Of a DNA stretch of 64,000 nt, positions 10,569 to 21,670 are shown piece by piece (within the stretch, counting starts at the first letter, position 1; every line of letters starts with the position of its first letter). The stretch covers positions 62,394,855 to 62,458,854 of the forward strand of contig NC_081851.1 of the NCBI RefSeq assembly GCF_963259705.1, read 5' to 3'. A program made the translations under genes and the position numbers. The DNA is from Myotis daubentonii (Eukaryota; Chordata; Mammalia; Chiroptera; Vespertilionidae). Below the pieces are notes generated by a model. It searched no databases. It worked only from the letters and a program-made list of their open reading frames with translations, and was not told the origin of the DNA.

Positions 10569-12231
10569 GCCCTGCATTTGCATCCCACCACTTGCCATAG
10601 CTGTTTCATAACAAGCAAGACATCTCCCTCGTCTACATTCTGATTTAATTGGTCTGAGTTGATATCAGTATTGCTTTCAAGCTCCCCAGTGACTCCGCTG
10701 TGCATGCAGCCAAATGAGAACCTCCACTGTTGAGGTTACAGTGATGGCAAAAAGGGCGGGTGGTCAGATAGGCCTGGGGTGTGGGGTTGGAAGAGGCTTG
10801 GATTAGTTTAACTAGCAAGTTGGAAAGCAATGATTTGTGAAGAAGAGACAGGACACTGGGGACAGAGCAACTTCAGAAACTGGGAGCTGCTCGGCCAGGC
10901 TGGGAGAAGAATCAGACTGGTAGAGAGTAAAGAAGGGGCCATGTCAGCCTTGAATGTCATCCCTAAAGAATGTGGAATGGATCCTTTAGGCTGTAGGGAG
11001 AAATCGGAGGCCTAAACATTATCTGTGCATTCATCATTTTTAATAAGCCCCTTAGAGGCTTACTTGAGCCACTCGGTTGCAGAAAATATGTCCTGGTGGA
11101 TGTGTAGGATTTATGTAATGCTGGTGTTTGCCTGATCTATGATGCTACATGGGAGCACCTAGCAATACTCTTTGTCCATGAGGCAGAGAGATCCGAGACC
11201 CATCTGGAAACATTTAATAGTTCTGAGAGGCTTGTGCTGTGTTTCCAAAATGCCAGAACTCCCTTGAGGACAGACATCTCTGAATTGGGAGCGGCCACAT
11301 CTGCGGTCTTGCTTTCCTCATCCCTGCCTGATTCAAGGCCTCAGCTGCTTGTCCGTGGGCGTGAGTTTATCTGGTGAAGATGGAACAGGGAAGGCTGGTA
11401 CTTGAGCCACTATGTAGAGGTGGCCTCCATCTGCAGAGGAACTTTACGTAGACCACATTGCTCTGGGCCGGGCCTGAAACACCGCATTTCCTGTTGCCAA
11501 GACACCAGTGGTCACTATTATAATCCCCCGGGATTCTATGAAGGAGAGAGTGAGCTCTATTACATATACAGATATGCCCTTGCTGATGATTGCTTCAAGA
11601 TCTCAGGCTTGAGCCCATCAGCACAGGGCCTCCTTGTCCAAGGGACTGTGACTAGTTCAAGGGGGGCGTGTCCTGAGTTGTATCAGAACGGAAGGACTTG
11701 ACTCCCATGTTTTTCAGGGAGAGGTTACCTTTCGGGTTGGAAATGAATGGGGGGCAGTTTGCTCTAGGTCTGCTCCTGACCATGAGACAAGTCAGTCTGA
11801 GGCCAACACAGAGAGGAGGCGGGAGCTAAGTGAGTGGTGAGAAATGGAGCTGGAGCTCTGACTGTCTGTGCCTGGAGGCTGGTGAGACAATGAACTTCCC
11901 TTTCAGTTGGGCTTGCAGCTGAAAGATTATTCCTGACTGCTCCCTCGTTCCCAATGCCTGTCCATGCAGAGCAGATAGGTGTATGCAGTCTGTAGACTGT
12001 TTTCTGAACAGTTCTCTTGTCTGGGCCACCTAAGACCTCTTGAAGTAGAATGGACATTATTTCTATAATTCTGAGCAGTGAAGTCCCCTCAGGTCACACA
12101 GCCCGGATCTCTCGATTAATCATGTGCTCTTTTCACTCTATCGAACACCTCATGTGACTGGTATTGTAAATTCCAAATGATTTCATGATTTATTGTATGA
12201 TATTACTATAAAATGGAAATTCCACTCCCCA
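10569..12231. other. unassigned stretch (possible weak L2 at about 10780-11000)
   Basis: No credible gene. Around 10900-11000 the phrase 'gtcagccttgaatgtcatcc' is faintly L2-like on the minus strand. Frames at 11402-11701 (+) and 11764-12057 (-) have no recognised domain and sit in ordinary sequence. Confidence 0.35.
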
Positions 12232-12370
12232 TTTGTATAGTACTTTTCACTTTTAAAAGCCTGGTTACATCTATAACTTTAATCACACAAGACTTCAGAT
12301 GGGCCTCAAATACTAGGCTCAGATGCAGAGATAACACTCACTGAAATTCAGTGACTAAGCTGGACACTTA
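12232..12370 (-). mobile_element. possible MIR-family fragment
   Basis: The phrase 'tatagtacttttcacttttaaaagc' (read in parts) resembles the complement of the MIR 3' half. Weak, and listed only as a candidate. Confidence 0.3.
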
Positions 12371-12989
12371 ACGGTCCGGCAAAAAAAGATAACTTAGGCC
12401 AATCAGGATCTCCCTTGGGATTTTGGAATCGGAACACTGAAAGCCTTGAACACTGTGGGAGCCAAGCTGGAGGCCGTATGGGGCCCTGATTAAGATGTAG
12501 AAGATGAGGGCAGAACAAGATAGAGAGAGAAAGCGTGTGGCCCAGGGAAAAGCCGAGAGAGCAGACGCCTTAGTTTCTGGCCACTTCCCAGGTCCCATTT
12601 CCAGTCTGAAGGAGGTCCAGCTGGACCTGGCCTCCTGCGCATGACATGGATGTCGCTGGGCCCTTCTGCGCGAGCCAGTGTGAGTTAGTTTCTGTTCCTG
12701 GAAGCTTTGATTGTTGTTTTATTTATCTCCCATTTCCCTGAAATGATTAGTGGTAAAATGAAAACAATTAAAATGGGAAGGGCGTGAGTACTTGTCTTTT
12801 GGTGGCATCGAGGCAGGGGTGGAGAAGCTGAATCTGACGCTGGAGCCAGCTCTGGGAAGAATCTCATGAGCTGTGGCAGCCACTGAGAGGAGAGATAGCC
12901 TGCACACCTGGAACACTCTGGGAGGCAAAAGGGAGTGCGTGACCTTGGAACTCTGCTGTAAGAATGTCCCTGCGGAGTCCCTCATGTAT
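12371..12989. other. unassigned non-coding stretch
   Basis: No recognised repeat or exon. The 201-codon minus frame that crosses into this area (13324-12719) draws about half of its length from the SINE at 13015-13275, so it is not evidence for a gene. Confidence 0.4.
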
Positions 12990-13014
12990 CTATGGTCAGG
13001 GTTCCATAGGGGTG
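12990..13014 (+). mobile_element. hAT-type MER element, left end
   Basis: 'cagggttccataggggtgat' corresponds to the terminal sequence of an old hAT-Charlie MER element. Its body resumes at 13276 after the nested SINE. Confidence 0.45.
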
Positions 13015-13275
13015 ATTTTTTTTTTAAATCCTCACCTGAGGATATTTTTCCATTGATTTTTAGAGAGCATGGAAGAAAGAGGGAAAGACAGGGAGAAACA
13101 TCGATGTGAGAGAAATACATTGACTGGTTGCCTCCTGCACAAGCTCTGACCAGGGCCCAGGCCAGAGAGGAGCCTGCAACCGAGGTACGTGCCCTTGACC
13201 GGAATCGAACCCAGGACCCTTCAGTCTGCAAGCCAACGAACGCTCTATCCACTGAGCCAAACCAGCTAGGGCCGT
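13015..13275 (-). mobile_element. bat tRNA-derived SINE, 'cctgaggata' subfamily, nested in a hAT
   Basis: Minus-strand SINE with a recognisable tRNA-like head (B-box-like ggttcgattcc, complement at about 13204) and a tail block reading 'tcctcacctgaggatat' on the plus strand. This block separates the copies at 13015, 30028 and 52749 from the other VES copies. Flanking repeat taggggtg occurs at 13007-13014 and 13276-13283. It interrupts an older hAT element. Confidence 0.85.
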
Positions 13276-13495
13276 TAGGGGTGCTTTTGCCACCCCTACC
13301 CCACCTCCAGGAAAGATCTGGCAATGTTTGAAGACATTTTTGCTTATCACAACTTGGGGTGGGGGATGCTACTGGCCTTTAAGTGGGTAGAGGCCAGGGA
13401 TGCTGCTAAACATCCTACAATGCGCAGCACAGCCCACCCAACCAAGAATTACCCAGCACGACATGCTAAGAGCATCCATCAGAAATGACTGACTC
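13276..13495 (+). mobile_element. hAT-type MER element, right part
   Basis: Continues the element: 'tctggcaatgtttgaagaca', 'tgcttatcacaacttgggg', 'gatgctactggcctttaagt', 'gccagggatgctgctaaaca'. This is the familiar body of a hAT-Charlie MER repeat; the exact subfamily is not assigned. The right end is diverged. Confidence 0.6.
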
Positions 13496-14885
13496 TGATT
13501 TAGACCATGTTTAGTTCCCCAAGTATTCATATATACAAAAAAGAATGTTGTGTAGGAATTTCCCACACGTATTACAGGTAATTTTCTTGATGACTAACAT
13601 GTGACCTACTCAGGATCCCCTTCTCTGGGATCCCTTGGATTGCCTGTGCAGCCAGGGCAAACCCTAACGCAAAGATCTTCACTCCTGGGCCCGTGGGTGC
13701 GTCAGAGGGCTCCTGCGTGTGCTCAAAGACAGATGTATGCCTGGCCGTGGGGTTCGTCGATCCATGTGGCGTGTTCCTACATGTCAGGGAACCAAAAAGG
13801 GAAAGCCTTTTGTGGTGCGTGTGTGTCAGACCGTCACCGTTACTTCGTTAAGAACCTGACATATGGTAATGCTTACCACATCCACCAACGCTTCAACAAT
13901 AGTGATTTCTGGGGAGGCTGCAAGCAGTAATTACGTTTCTGAAGTGGTAGTTTAGGCCTTATATTGCCAGTGGGAAAAAATACTAGTTTGCAGGCATGCC
14001 CCCAAATGAGTTCTAGAGAACTGCTTCCAAGAGTCATTTATCCTCTGTAATGGAAGGGGCACGGAGAGCAGTAAGTCCGGGGCGGTTGGGGGGGGGGGCC
14101 TCAGTAAAGGATGAGGTGGGCCCTGACCGCCCCTTAGTTGCTCTGGAAACGGCGCGCTCTCAGCGTTCCCGCGGAGTCTGGACGATGAGTTCTCTCATCT
14201 GAAGCTTCTCCACCTACTGCGTTTGGCACTGCCTCCTCCCAGCGAGCTGTCTCCTGGGGCACTGGGGGCTGCGGTTGCCAAGGGGCTGTGCACTGTGAGT
14301 TTGGAGCTGGGTATTTGGTTCAGTCCAACTGCGGTCCCCAGAGCCTGCCTGGCCTGAACATTCTGTTCTTTTCCCTCTGCCTTCCATTCGGAGGCACAGG
14401 AAAAACACTTTTCTTATCTGGCAGAGCCTTCCAGCTGAGGTGGGAAGGAGGATGAGGGTGTGTCTGTAAAATGCATACTGTCTTCCTCTCTGCCTCTTGA
14501 TAAAGAGTGGGTGTGTCTCAGACCACGGGTTCCAGCTCTCCCCACGCCGCCCAGAGGGGCTAAGCGTCAAAGTGCATTCCTGAATCCCAGCAACCACTGG
14601 GGAGCTGGAGGGTGGTGTGAGGCTGAGCAACTGGGGGCTCTGGAGGATTAAGTCCCAGAGGGTGGTGGGGACCAGCAGAAAGAGAGTCACTTCAAAGCAG
14701 GAGACCCAGCTCCAAAGGAAACCAGAAGAGGCCCTCTCTGGGCCATTGCCAGCTCTGACGAGGCCTTCGAACCCTCTTTCATGACCCTCCTGCCTATTTG
14801 ACCCAGCTATCTAGTGGCCTGTTACATTAGATGGGATTGGTACCTTTGTTCTTCATGGAAAGTTTTAGAAGTTTAGAGTCTACTC
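13496..14885. other. unassigned stretch with an 11-bp poly(G) run
   Basis: Moderately GC-rich. A G run lies near 14089-14098. Frames at 13601-13930 (+, 109 codons) and 14214-14690 (-, 158 codons) are open but match nothing I recognise; GC-rich sequence gives such frames by chance. No splice-bounded exon supported. Confidence 0.35.
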
Positions 14886-15091
14886 CAACAATAACTGTCA
14901 TCTACCGAACGCTTACTATATGCTACACACTGCACACATGTGACCTTATTGAAATATTATGGTGATCCGGTCAGGTAAGTACTCTGATGCCCATTTTTCA
15001 GAGTGAGAAATTGAGGCTTAGAGAACCTTAGTAAGCTGTCCAGAGTTATAGAATGAGTATGTCGAACAACCAGAATTCCATCCCAGGCCTC
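14886..15091 (-). mobile_element. MIR SINE
   Basis: Complement of MIR in order: 'taccgaacgcttactatatg', 'cccatttttcagagtgaga', 'ttgaggcttagagaacctta', 'agctgtccagagttatagaa' and 'accagaattccatcccagg'. Confidence 0.85.
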
Positions 15092-16134
15092 AAACATTGA
15101 ACCCCGCTCAGTACCCCCATTTGACCACCCCGCTGATGGTTTCATCTTCCTTTTTACCCTGATACATATATCCTAGGCTTTTTAAAGACTCACACTGTAA
15201 AATAAATACACTGTGTAATGAAGTTGTCTTAGTTCTAAGTTCAAGAGATTGTCTTGAGTTATATTTGGGCCTGAATTCGCTCACAGCTTTCTCTCTCACA
15301 CAAATGTTATTTAGGGTAAAGTGATTCATCAGGCATATTTTTAAATTTGACCAGACATAATACGCCCATCTAAATAGACATTTGAGTGCATTGTAATTGA
15401 CTGTGTCATGGGATGTTAAAATGGGATGATCCTTTGTCTTAGTTTCAACTGAGATGACGTGCCAACTACTTCCATGTTCCAAAGTGGTCCTCTCACTATT
15501 GCCTGAAGTGGGTGGAGTGTGTGGAGTGGGAAGAGGAGGAGGAGGAGGATGAAGAGGAAGAGGGAACTGCCAACAGTTTTTTCTAAAGCTATTCCTGCTC
15601 TCCGACTCCAGCTACCCTCTTGGCGTCTGTAACCTCGGTATAGTCTGGCAGTTAGCTGAAGATTGCGGTTCTTGGTTACTCCTTTGAGTCCAGCTTGGAT
15701 GCCCAGTAACCCCACTGGAAATTACTGAGCGGTGGTGTCCCTTGGGGCTGGAGCATAGGGGACTGGTGTCTGACTGGTGCCTAAGACATCTACAGGAGAG
15801 GGAGGAGCTTGTGGCAAATGAGACTACCTGTGGAGAGCCAGCCTGGAGTCGCTGTTGGTCTCTCTGAAACCAGTTGTGTGTGGAGGGCTGGGGAGCCCAC
15901 AGCAGGAAGCAGCTGGGGTTAGATCACCAGTTGTACAGGGGCTGAGGGAGGAACTGTAAACACCAGCCAGAGCAGATTCTTATGTATCAACATCTGGAGA
16001 ACATGGGTGAGGGGTCCCCAACAAAGTGGGAAGTACCCCACAGAAACAAGAACCAACTGTAAATTCCCACCAAGCCCAATGGACCGGAATGCCAGCTCAC
16101 AATAGTAGCATCTCAGAGGCCTTTCTGCCACCTT
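15092..16134. other. unassigned stretch with a short (GGA)n tract
   Basis: A purine tract of GGA/GAA triplets lies at about 15533-15563. Three minus-strand frames of 77-124 codons (15108-15482, 15416-15715, 15919-16152) have no recognisable domain. No repeat family assigned. Confidence 0.35.
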
Positions 16135-16437
16135 CACCTCTCCTCTCTGCATCTACCTCTCCTCTCTGCATCTACCTCTTCTCTCTGCATCCACCTCTCC
16201 TCTCTGTGCCCACCTCTTCTCTCTGCGCCCACCTCTCCTCTCTGCACCACCTCTCCTCTCTGCATCTACCTCTCCCCTCTGCACCACCTCTCCCCTTTGC
16301 GCCCACCTCTCCTCTCTGCACCCACCTCTCCTCTCTGCGCCCACCTCTCCTCTCTGCGCCCACCTCTCCTCTCTGCGCCCACCTCTCCTCTCTGCGCCCA
16401 CCTCTCCTCTCTGCACCCACCTCTCCTCTCTGCACCC
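16135..16437. repeat. 19-bp minisatellite, about 16 units
   Basis: Head-to-tail array of a pyrimidine-rich 19-mer, acctctcctctctgcgccc, with variants at the last four or five bases (catct, catcc, caccc, gtgccc) and two 18-bp units. The central and right units (about 16320-16420) are almost identical, so homogenisation or expansion is recent there. It has strong strand asymmetry: C/T on the plus strand, G/A on the minus. Nineteen is not a multiple of three, so all three frames of a strand give the same 19-residue repeat; this explains the several long frames here on both strands. Confidence 0.95.
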
Positions 16438-16702
16438 TCGAAGAGACTGTCACAGCAGCCACGGGGAAGACAGTTAGAGGCATAAGGCAGAGAAGGAGAG
16501 ACTCTAATCGTGCCCCTTCCCATTGCAGAAAGCAAGCCAGAGGTGGATGATGAAACTTCAAACTGGGAAGGCCATTGTAAAGTTGTTAAGTATTACCCAA
16601 ATATTATCTCTGTATGAATGACAACTGAGATTGTTTGGAAATGTAATATGAACAAAGTCTTTTTGAAAAATAGAAGCGTGATCTGCAATACTAAGGGGCC
16701 TA
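16438..16702. other. unassigned short stretch
   Basis: Flank between the minisatellite and the donor block of a local duplication. No repeat recognised. Confidence 0.35.
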
Positions 16703-16733
16703 CTCAGATTTCACCCTGGGCAGAGGCAAGAAC
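16703..16733 (+). repeat. donor block A of a local duplication
   Basis: These 31 bases recur exactly at 18261-18291, about 1.56 kb downstream. They are followed here by unrelated sequence, but downstream by the equivalent of 17048 onwards. Confidence 0.9.
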
Positions 16734-16795
16734 CGCCCACGGGACAGTGTACGAACGGGCCGTTGGGGGAAATGGAAGAGCTTTGGGATGGTATC

Positions 16796-17240
16796 CACTG
16801 TGTCTGCTTGTCCAGACCACACCCTGATCTCCCCTCTTCCTCTGCACTCAGCCTACTCCAGAGACACTGGCCTGGGAGCAAGGTCCTGCCTCAGGCCCTT
16901 TGCCCTTGCTCTTCCCTCTGCCCTCCTCTTCCCCACGCATCCACCTAGGTTGCTCCCTGGCTTCCTTCCCTCTCTGTTCAGCCTCCCTAGATAAGACATT
17001 CACATGACCATGCAGTGTAACTCCCCCCTCACCCTCACTGCTCTGTGCAGCTCCCTTCCCACTGTCTCATGTGTTCATAGCCCAGATCACCGCCAGGCCC
17101 CTTATGGGTATTTGCTTATTGTGTGCCCACAGATTGGCAGCTCTGGGAGAATGGAGATTATTTTGTTCACGCTTCTTCCCAAATACAGAATTATGGATGG
17201 CACATGGCGATGGCCTCATAAATATTTGCTGCTGCCGTCA
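16796..17240 (+). mobile_element. L2 LINE fragment (contains donor block B)
   Basis: Colinear with the L2 3' region: 'caggccctttgcccttgctc', 'ttccctctgccctcctcttcc', then a diverged 'tttgcttattgtgtgcccac' and 'ggcagctctgggagaatgga' and 'cataaatatttgctg'. Part of it, about 17048-17165, is the source or sister of 18291-18372. Confidence 0.6.
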
Positions 17241-18063
17241 CTGAATGTTGCCTCTGCTTCCCTAAATTCCTTTCAGCTTTAGGATACAGATTTACTCACT
17301 GTATTATACAAGAAAGCCAGTCCGGGCAAGTCGGCTTGCACCTTACAGCCAGAGCATGTTTTCTCTGCGACACAAAGGAGCCGAGAGGAGGGAATTCACT
17401 GAGCACTGAGATGCCAGTGACCTCTTCCCCTGGAAACCAGACATTGGGTTCCCCGAAGGAAGGGATTTTTATTTTCTTTTTGAGAAGAAGGAATGCAGAA
17501 ACAGAGCCCCATCTCACTATAGCCTGGAGGGCGATTTTTATGAATTTTCACCACATGTCCACACAAAACTTTTGCCTTTCTCTCACTGAGGGAAAGAATT
17601 TGAGAAATTTCTACAGGGGTCTTGTCAATGTAGAGACTCTTATCGGGGAAAGTGATTTTTTGGAAGCAATCTGAGCCATAGGAAAACAAGATTCTTTCTG
17701 TGACTCACTGAGGACTTAACCTATAGAGGTAAAGGATACCTTTTGGGGACTGGCTACTCAAAGGGCTTGATAATGACCCTACTCTGTGCTTTCCTCCCAA
17801 GAGTCATGTCTTCCCAACACACTGGAGAAGCGATTCTTAAATCAGGAGATGACCCAGGAATGCCAGAACTACCTCCTCCTTCCCACCAGCCTTCTGGGAG
17901 TCCTTGCGTTCACTCTTCACCATCTTTATTAGTGCCCTGTCTATACTTGTGAGGAAGAATAGTTTTCATTGAAGTTTGACTTGGCTTGAAAGCAGTGTTT
18001 CCGGAGATGACAAAGATGAATTGAGGGCAGTGATAGAAAAACCAGGACTGTGCAGTTATTGCC
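17241..18063. other. unassigned non-coding stretch
   Basis: Frames on both strands (17336-17674 plus, 17396-17689 minus) overlap each other and match no known domain. No repeat recognised. Confidence 0.35.
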
Positions 18064-18258
18064 TGATAGGTTAAGAGTGTGAACTCTGGAACTAGACTGC
18101 TTGGGTTTGAAGGTGAGTTCCATCACTTCCTCACTGTGTGACCTCAGATAATTTCCTTGACTGCTCAGTACCTCAGTTTTCTCATCTGTATAATGGGGAT
18201 AGTGATAACCCACCCCATATGGATGCTGTTAGGATGAAACGAATTAATATGTGTAAAG
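18064..18258 (+). mobile_element. MIR SINE, left part (interrupted)
   Basis: Sense MIR: 'ggttaagagtgtgaactctg', 'actagactgcttgggtttga', 'ctcactgtgtgacctcagat', 'cctcagttttctcatctgta'. Its last 26 bases (18233-18258) are repeated with two differences at 18406-18431, bracketing the inserted local copy. Confidence 0.85.
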
Positions 18259-18405
18259 GGCTCAGATTTCACCCTGGGCAGAGGCAAGAACAGCCCCCTT
18301 TCCTACTGTCACATGTTTGTTTATTATGTGCCCACAGCTTGGCAGCTCTGGGAGAATGGAGGCTATTTTGTTATAATATAGTGGGTAAATCTGTACCTGC
18401 TGTAA
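18259..18405 (+). repeat. rearranged local copy of 16703-17165 inserted in a MIR
   Basis: 18261-18291 equals 16703-16733 exactly. 18291-18314 then aligns with about 17048-17071, and 18315-18372 with about 17108-17165. So it is a shortened copy lacking about 315 bp and about 36 bp of the donor. Both copies share non-consensus features ('ggcagctctgggagaatgga') inside the L2-like part, arguing for a common duplication rather than two L2 insertions. Donor junctions lack GT-AG, so this is not a spliced transcript. Confidence 0.75.
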
Positions 18406-18480
18406 GATGAAATGAATTAGTATGTGTAAAGACCAGTACTTGGCAGGTAAAAGTAGCTCTGTACATGTTAGCAATTATTA
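18406..18480 (+). mobile_element. MIR SINE, right part
   Basis: Resumes the MIR with a repeat of its 26-bp junction segment and continues 'gaccagtacttggcaggtaa' to the MIR 3' end, which follows the order 'agcaattattattgttgttg'. Confidence 0.7.
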
Positions 18481-19496
18481 TTGTTGTTGGGGTGGTGATT
18501 AATCGTGATTTACTACCATCATTATTCTCATCACCATCCTTTTGCAAAACATAGCCATTTAGATTCTAGTTGAGGACTTAACAGCGGTAAAGCAATAAAT
18601 TTAATCTCTCACTACAAGGTGCTGCCCAGGGTTGGCCATGCTTGATTTTTGGACTTCTTGGCGAAGGAACCACAGGTTTGTGACTGCCATTGAGTCCAGT
18701 TCTTCTAGGACACAGAAAGGAAGCAATTCGGTAGCTTTGTTCCTTCTCTGCTCTGAGATTTATAAGGATCTTTAGCTCATTGTCATGAAAATCTTCTAGA
18801 TGATTGTAGGATAATTGGGCCAATCAAATGGCAGAGGAATGACACCCAACATTCTTAAAAAGAATTGAAGAAAAAAAATCTAGTGAAGTAAGAAGCAGCA
18901 GAAATGAGCTAAACATTTTTTTTAAAAATTTTAAGGCCAGAATAAAAAACACCAACGTATTTTCTGAGCTGAGTGAAAACAAAACTAATATATATTTGTC
19001 TTGTTCCAAGACCCTGGCTTGTGGATTTGACTCAGGAAAGGTTTTTGGCGGCATTGTCTCGGTTCACCGTCCTCCCTCGGGATACCAGCCCTGGAATGCA
19101 GTGTGGCAGTGGGTTCAGCCCAGGCACCTCTGCTTCCTGGGGGAGCTGCCTTTTGCAGGTTCCACAGGACCTGCAGCTTTTATAAGTCTCAACTCAGAGC
19201 ATCGCCTGGTGTTCTGTGTGCTCCCCGGCAGCCCGAGCACTTCAGATGGGCCGTCTCTAAGGATTTGCAGTGGAGGCGGAAACGTTTCCTAGTTGATTAG
19301 AAACAAATTCTAAATCCAGTCTCCACCACTGTTTGTTTTACCAATGAGGTAACCATAGGAAAATGCAACCAACGAAACTGAAATAGCCTTTGCTCCTTGT
19401 GGCCATGGGGCTCTGGGACTCTCCTGGGAGCTTGGCCCTTCCCCTCCTGGTCTGTAAACAGGAACTCACTTAGGAGATCTCAGACTGACTTACATT
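18481..19496. other. unassigned non-coding stretch
   Basis: No repeat family recognised. Three overlapping plus frames at 18973-19300 read GC-richer sequence without a recognisable domain. Confidence 0.35.
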
Positions 19497-20735
19497 TTGT
19501 GTGTGTGTATATATTTTTTAAAATTAAAATTGTGTCTTCAGCTCCAAAATTTCCATCTGGTTCTTTTCTATGTTGTCCCTTTGTTGAATTCAGTCCGTTC
19601 TGGTATTGTTTTCCCGATTTCATCCGATTGTTTATCTGTGTTCTTTTGTAGCCCTCTGTGCATCTTTAGAGCAGTTACTTTGCATTCTTGTCAGGCAGTT
19701 CACATATCTCTGTTTCTCCGTGTGTGTGTACAGTTCCTGGAGGTTTACTGCGCTCCTTTGGTGTGTCATGTTTCCCTGATTCTTCACAATCCCTGTAGCC
19801 TTGCAGGGTCAGGAAAGACCTTCCCCTGTGGGTGGAGGCAGTTGGGGCTGTGATCCTGGGTCTGGTGGTGCAAGGCACGAAGTGTGGGCTTGTGGTGGCT
19901 TTGCTGTCTAGACATCATGTTGCTGGGGTCCACACCGTCAGCTGCGCTGTGCTCGGTGAGCACAGTGGGGGGTCTGCAGAGGCTGGAAGGGCTGCTGGGG
20001 TCCTCAGTGATGCGTTAGGGTGCAGCAGTGGTGACGGCCGGAGCTGGTGGGGTGCCTGTGCTCGGTTGCAGGGCCAGCTGTGGATGCCTGTGTAGTGTAG
20101 TGGCAGGAGCCAGTTGCAGATGCACATATAGTGGTGAGAGCCAGGGCCAGTAGCAAGGACCGGGCTACCTGCAGGTGCACTAGCCGCTTCGGGGCTCCTA
20201 ACTGTCAGGCACACTCGGGTGGCTTCAGGGTCTCCACAGGCTGTGCACGGCTCCAAAATGGTTTGGGAGTTGGGCCAGCGGGGTGCAGTGCACAACCGGA
20301 GTGGCTGGTTGCAGGTGATCCCAGTGGAGCATCTAGTGACAGGAGTGAGGGCCAGGTCCGAGCCAGCAGTGGCTGTGGAGGCCCTAGCTGTCGGGCTGTG
20401 CTACTGCAGCTTGATTACAGTTTGACAATCAGCATAATCAAAAAGTTGCTTCTGAGGCCTCCCCTAAATTTACCCTGGTCTATCGCTCCCTTTTGCCCCA
20501 GTCTCTGCACTAACAGAAGCTTTCACTGCTGCTTGCACGAGGACTTTCATACCTGCAAAGCAGCAAAGTCCTTTGCATTTTTTTCTCGCTCACACTATGT
20601 TTGTTCGGGGGGCCAGGGATTTCACCACCTTCTGCAACCACAGAGGCACACATTTTTAGACCGCCAGAGGGGGACCCCTGGGATTTCTCATGTTACGGAC
20701 GTCACAGAACTTGCCTCTCGAGTTATCACTTGCTG
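19497..20735 (-). mobile_element. probable L1M 5' region (5' UTR/ORF1 start) in antisense
   Basis: 19530-19830 follows a block common in old mammalian L1s read in antisense: 'agctccaaaatttccatctg', 'cgatttcatccgattgttta', 'gtgtcatgtttccctgattc', 'cacaatccctgtagccttgc'. From about 19850 it becomes GC-rich with imperfect internal repetition of 'gcagggccag/ggtgcctgtg'-like words, as in L1 5' UTRs. The assignment of the GC-rich part is inference. The 201-codon plus frame at 20131-20736 lies in it and shows no domain. Confidence 0.45.
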
Positions 20736-20936
20736 ATGGATTGATTAGCTCAGACCCTCTGAATGAAGAGATGGCTACACATTTCTAATAATTATATTAA
20801 TATCACATAATTCCATAAGTCTATTTGCTGACCATATCCAGAGAGTTAATGTTGAAAAGTTAGAAGAGGATCACAGTTGCTTTGCTTCACGGCTGCTCTG
20901 ATTTCTTCATTCTGGTCACATGTAATGGAGAAAGTA

Positions 20937-21110
20937 TGTGCTAACATTTGGGTGCCGACGGTGTGCCAAACATTGATCAAAGCGTTTTGCCACAGTCCTA
21001 TGAGGGAGGCACTAACAATAGACCCTTTTTAGAGATGAGAAAACTGAGGCTCAGAAAAGTAAGTTGCCAAAGTTAATACATTTAAGAAGTGGCAGAGCCT
21101 CCTGCCTGAC
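20937..21110 (-). mobile_element. MIR SINE
   Basis: Complement of MIR: 'gctaacatttgggtgccgac', 'ggtgtgccaaacattgatca', 'gatgagaaaactgaggctca', 'aagtggcagagcc'. Confidence 0.8.
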
Positions 21111-21303
21111 AAACTCCCATGGGATCCATAGTACAGGAGGGCCATTTGGCCTCGGCCTTGGCCTTGTCTGGAAGGCCTGACATTGGGATGTTTGATATTG
21201 TCTCCACATGATATGTTACAGGCAGCCATAGAAGTACAACAGAGACCTGAGAAAAGTCTGTCCTACAACTTGGACCACACTGTCCTCAGTACACTGTGGA
21301 GAT

Positions 21304-21335
21304 ACACACACACACACACACACACTCACTCACTT
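21304..21335. repeat. (CA)n microsatellite
   Basis: Uninterrupted CA dinucleotides to about 21326, then degenerate CACT units. Confidence 0.9.
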
Positions 21336-21499
21336 CATTTCTGTATATGTTAAAATCTTTAGTTAGGTAAACATAAACATTTTAAGTATATCATAGTTCT
21401 GAAACCCCATTTTGATATTTCTTCATTTTGTAACATACAGAAAGTCCCGTCAATGAAATTGGCCTGGCCATGTCTTGACATTGGCGAATTGAAGGATTA

Positions 21500-21670
21500 G
21501 GAGGGAAACTTAGACACTATGTTGTCTAACTTCTTCAATTCATATGCGAGGAAATGGAGACACAGTGGTGTCGAGTAACCTCCCCAAGATCACACAGCGA
21601 GAGTGCCCTTCTAAGGACAGAGAGACCCGTGTCCTGCATCCGCTGCCATTGATACCAGGCTCATACTTCT
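21500..21670 (-). mobile_element. MIR-family SINE
   Basis: Diverged complement of a MIR: 'atgcgaggaaatggagacac', 'aacctccccaagatcacaca', and 'cccgtgtcctgcatcc'. Confidence 0.6.

Noticed and set aside
12719..13324. 201-codon minus-strand open frame
   Set aside because: More than half of it is translation of the SINE at 13015-13275 (the 'GLAQWIER...LKGPGFDSGQGH' peptide is typical of VES copies); the rest has no domain.
14214..14690. 158-codon minus-strand open frame
   Set aside because: No domain, no start or splice context, and chance frames of this size are expected in the GC-rich stretch; not called as a gene.
16135..16437. CRISPR-like array
   Set aside because: Direct head-to-tail units with no spacers, in a mammalian genome; it is a minisatellite.
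16026..16561. Five or six long frames on both strands
   Set aside because: All are readings of the stop-free 19-bp minisatellite with short extensions.
20131..20736. 201-codon plus-strand open frame
   Set aside because: Lies in GC-rich, probably L1M 5' UTR antisense sequence; no recognisable domain, no exon structure.
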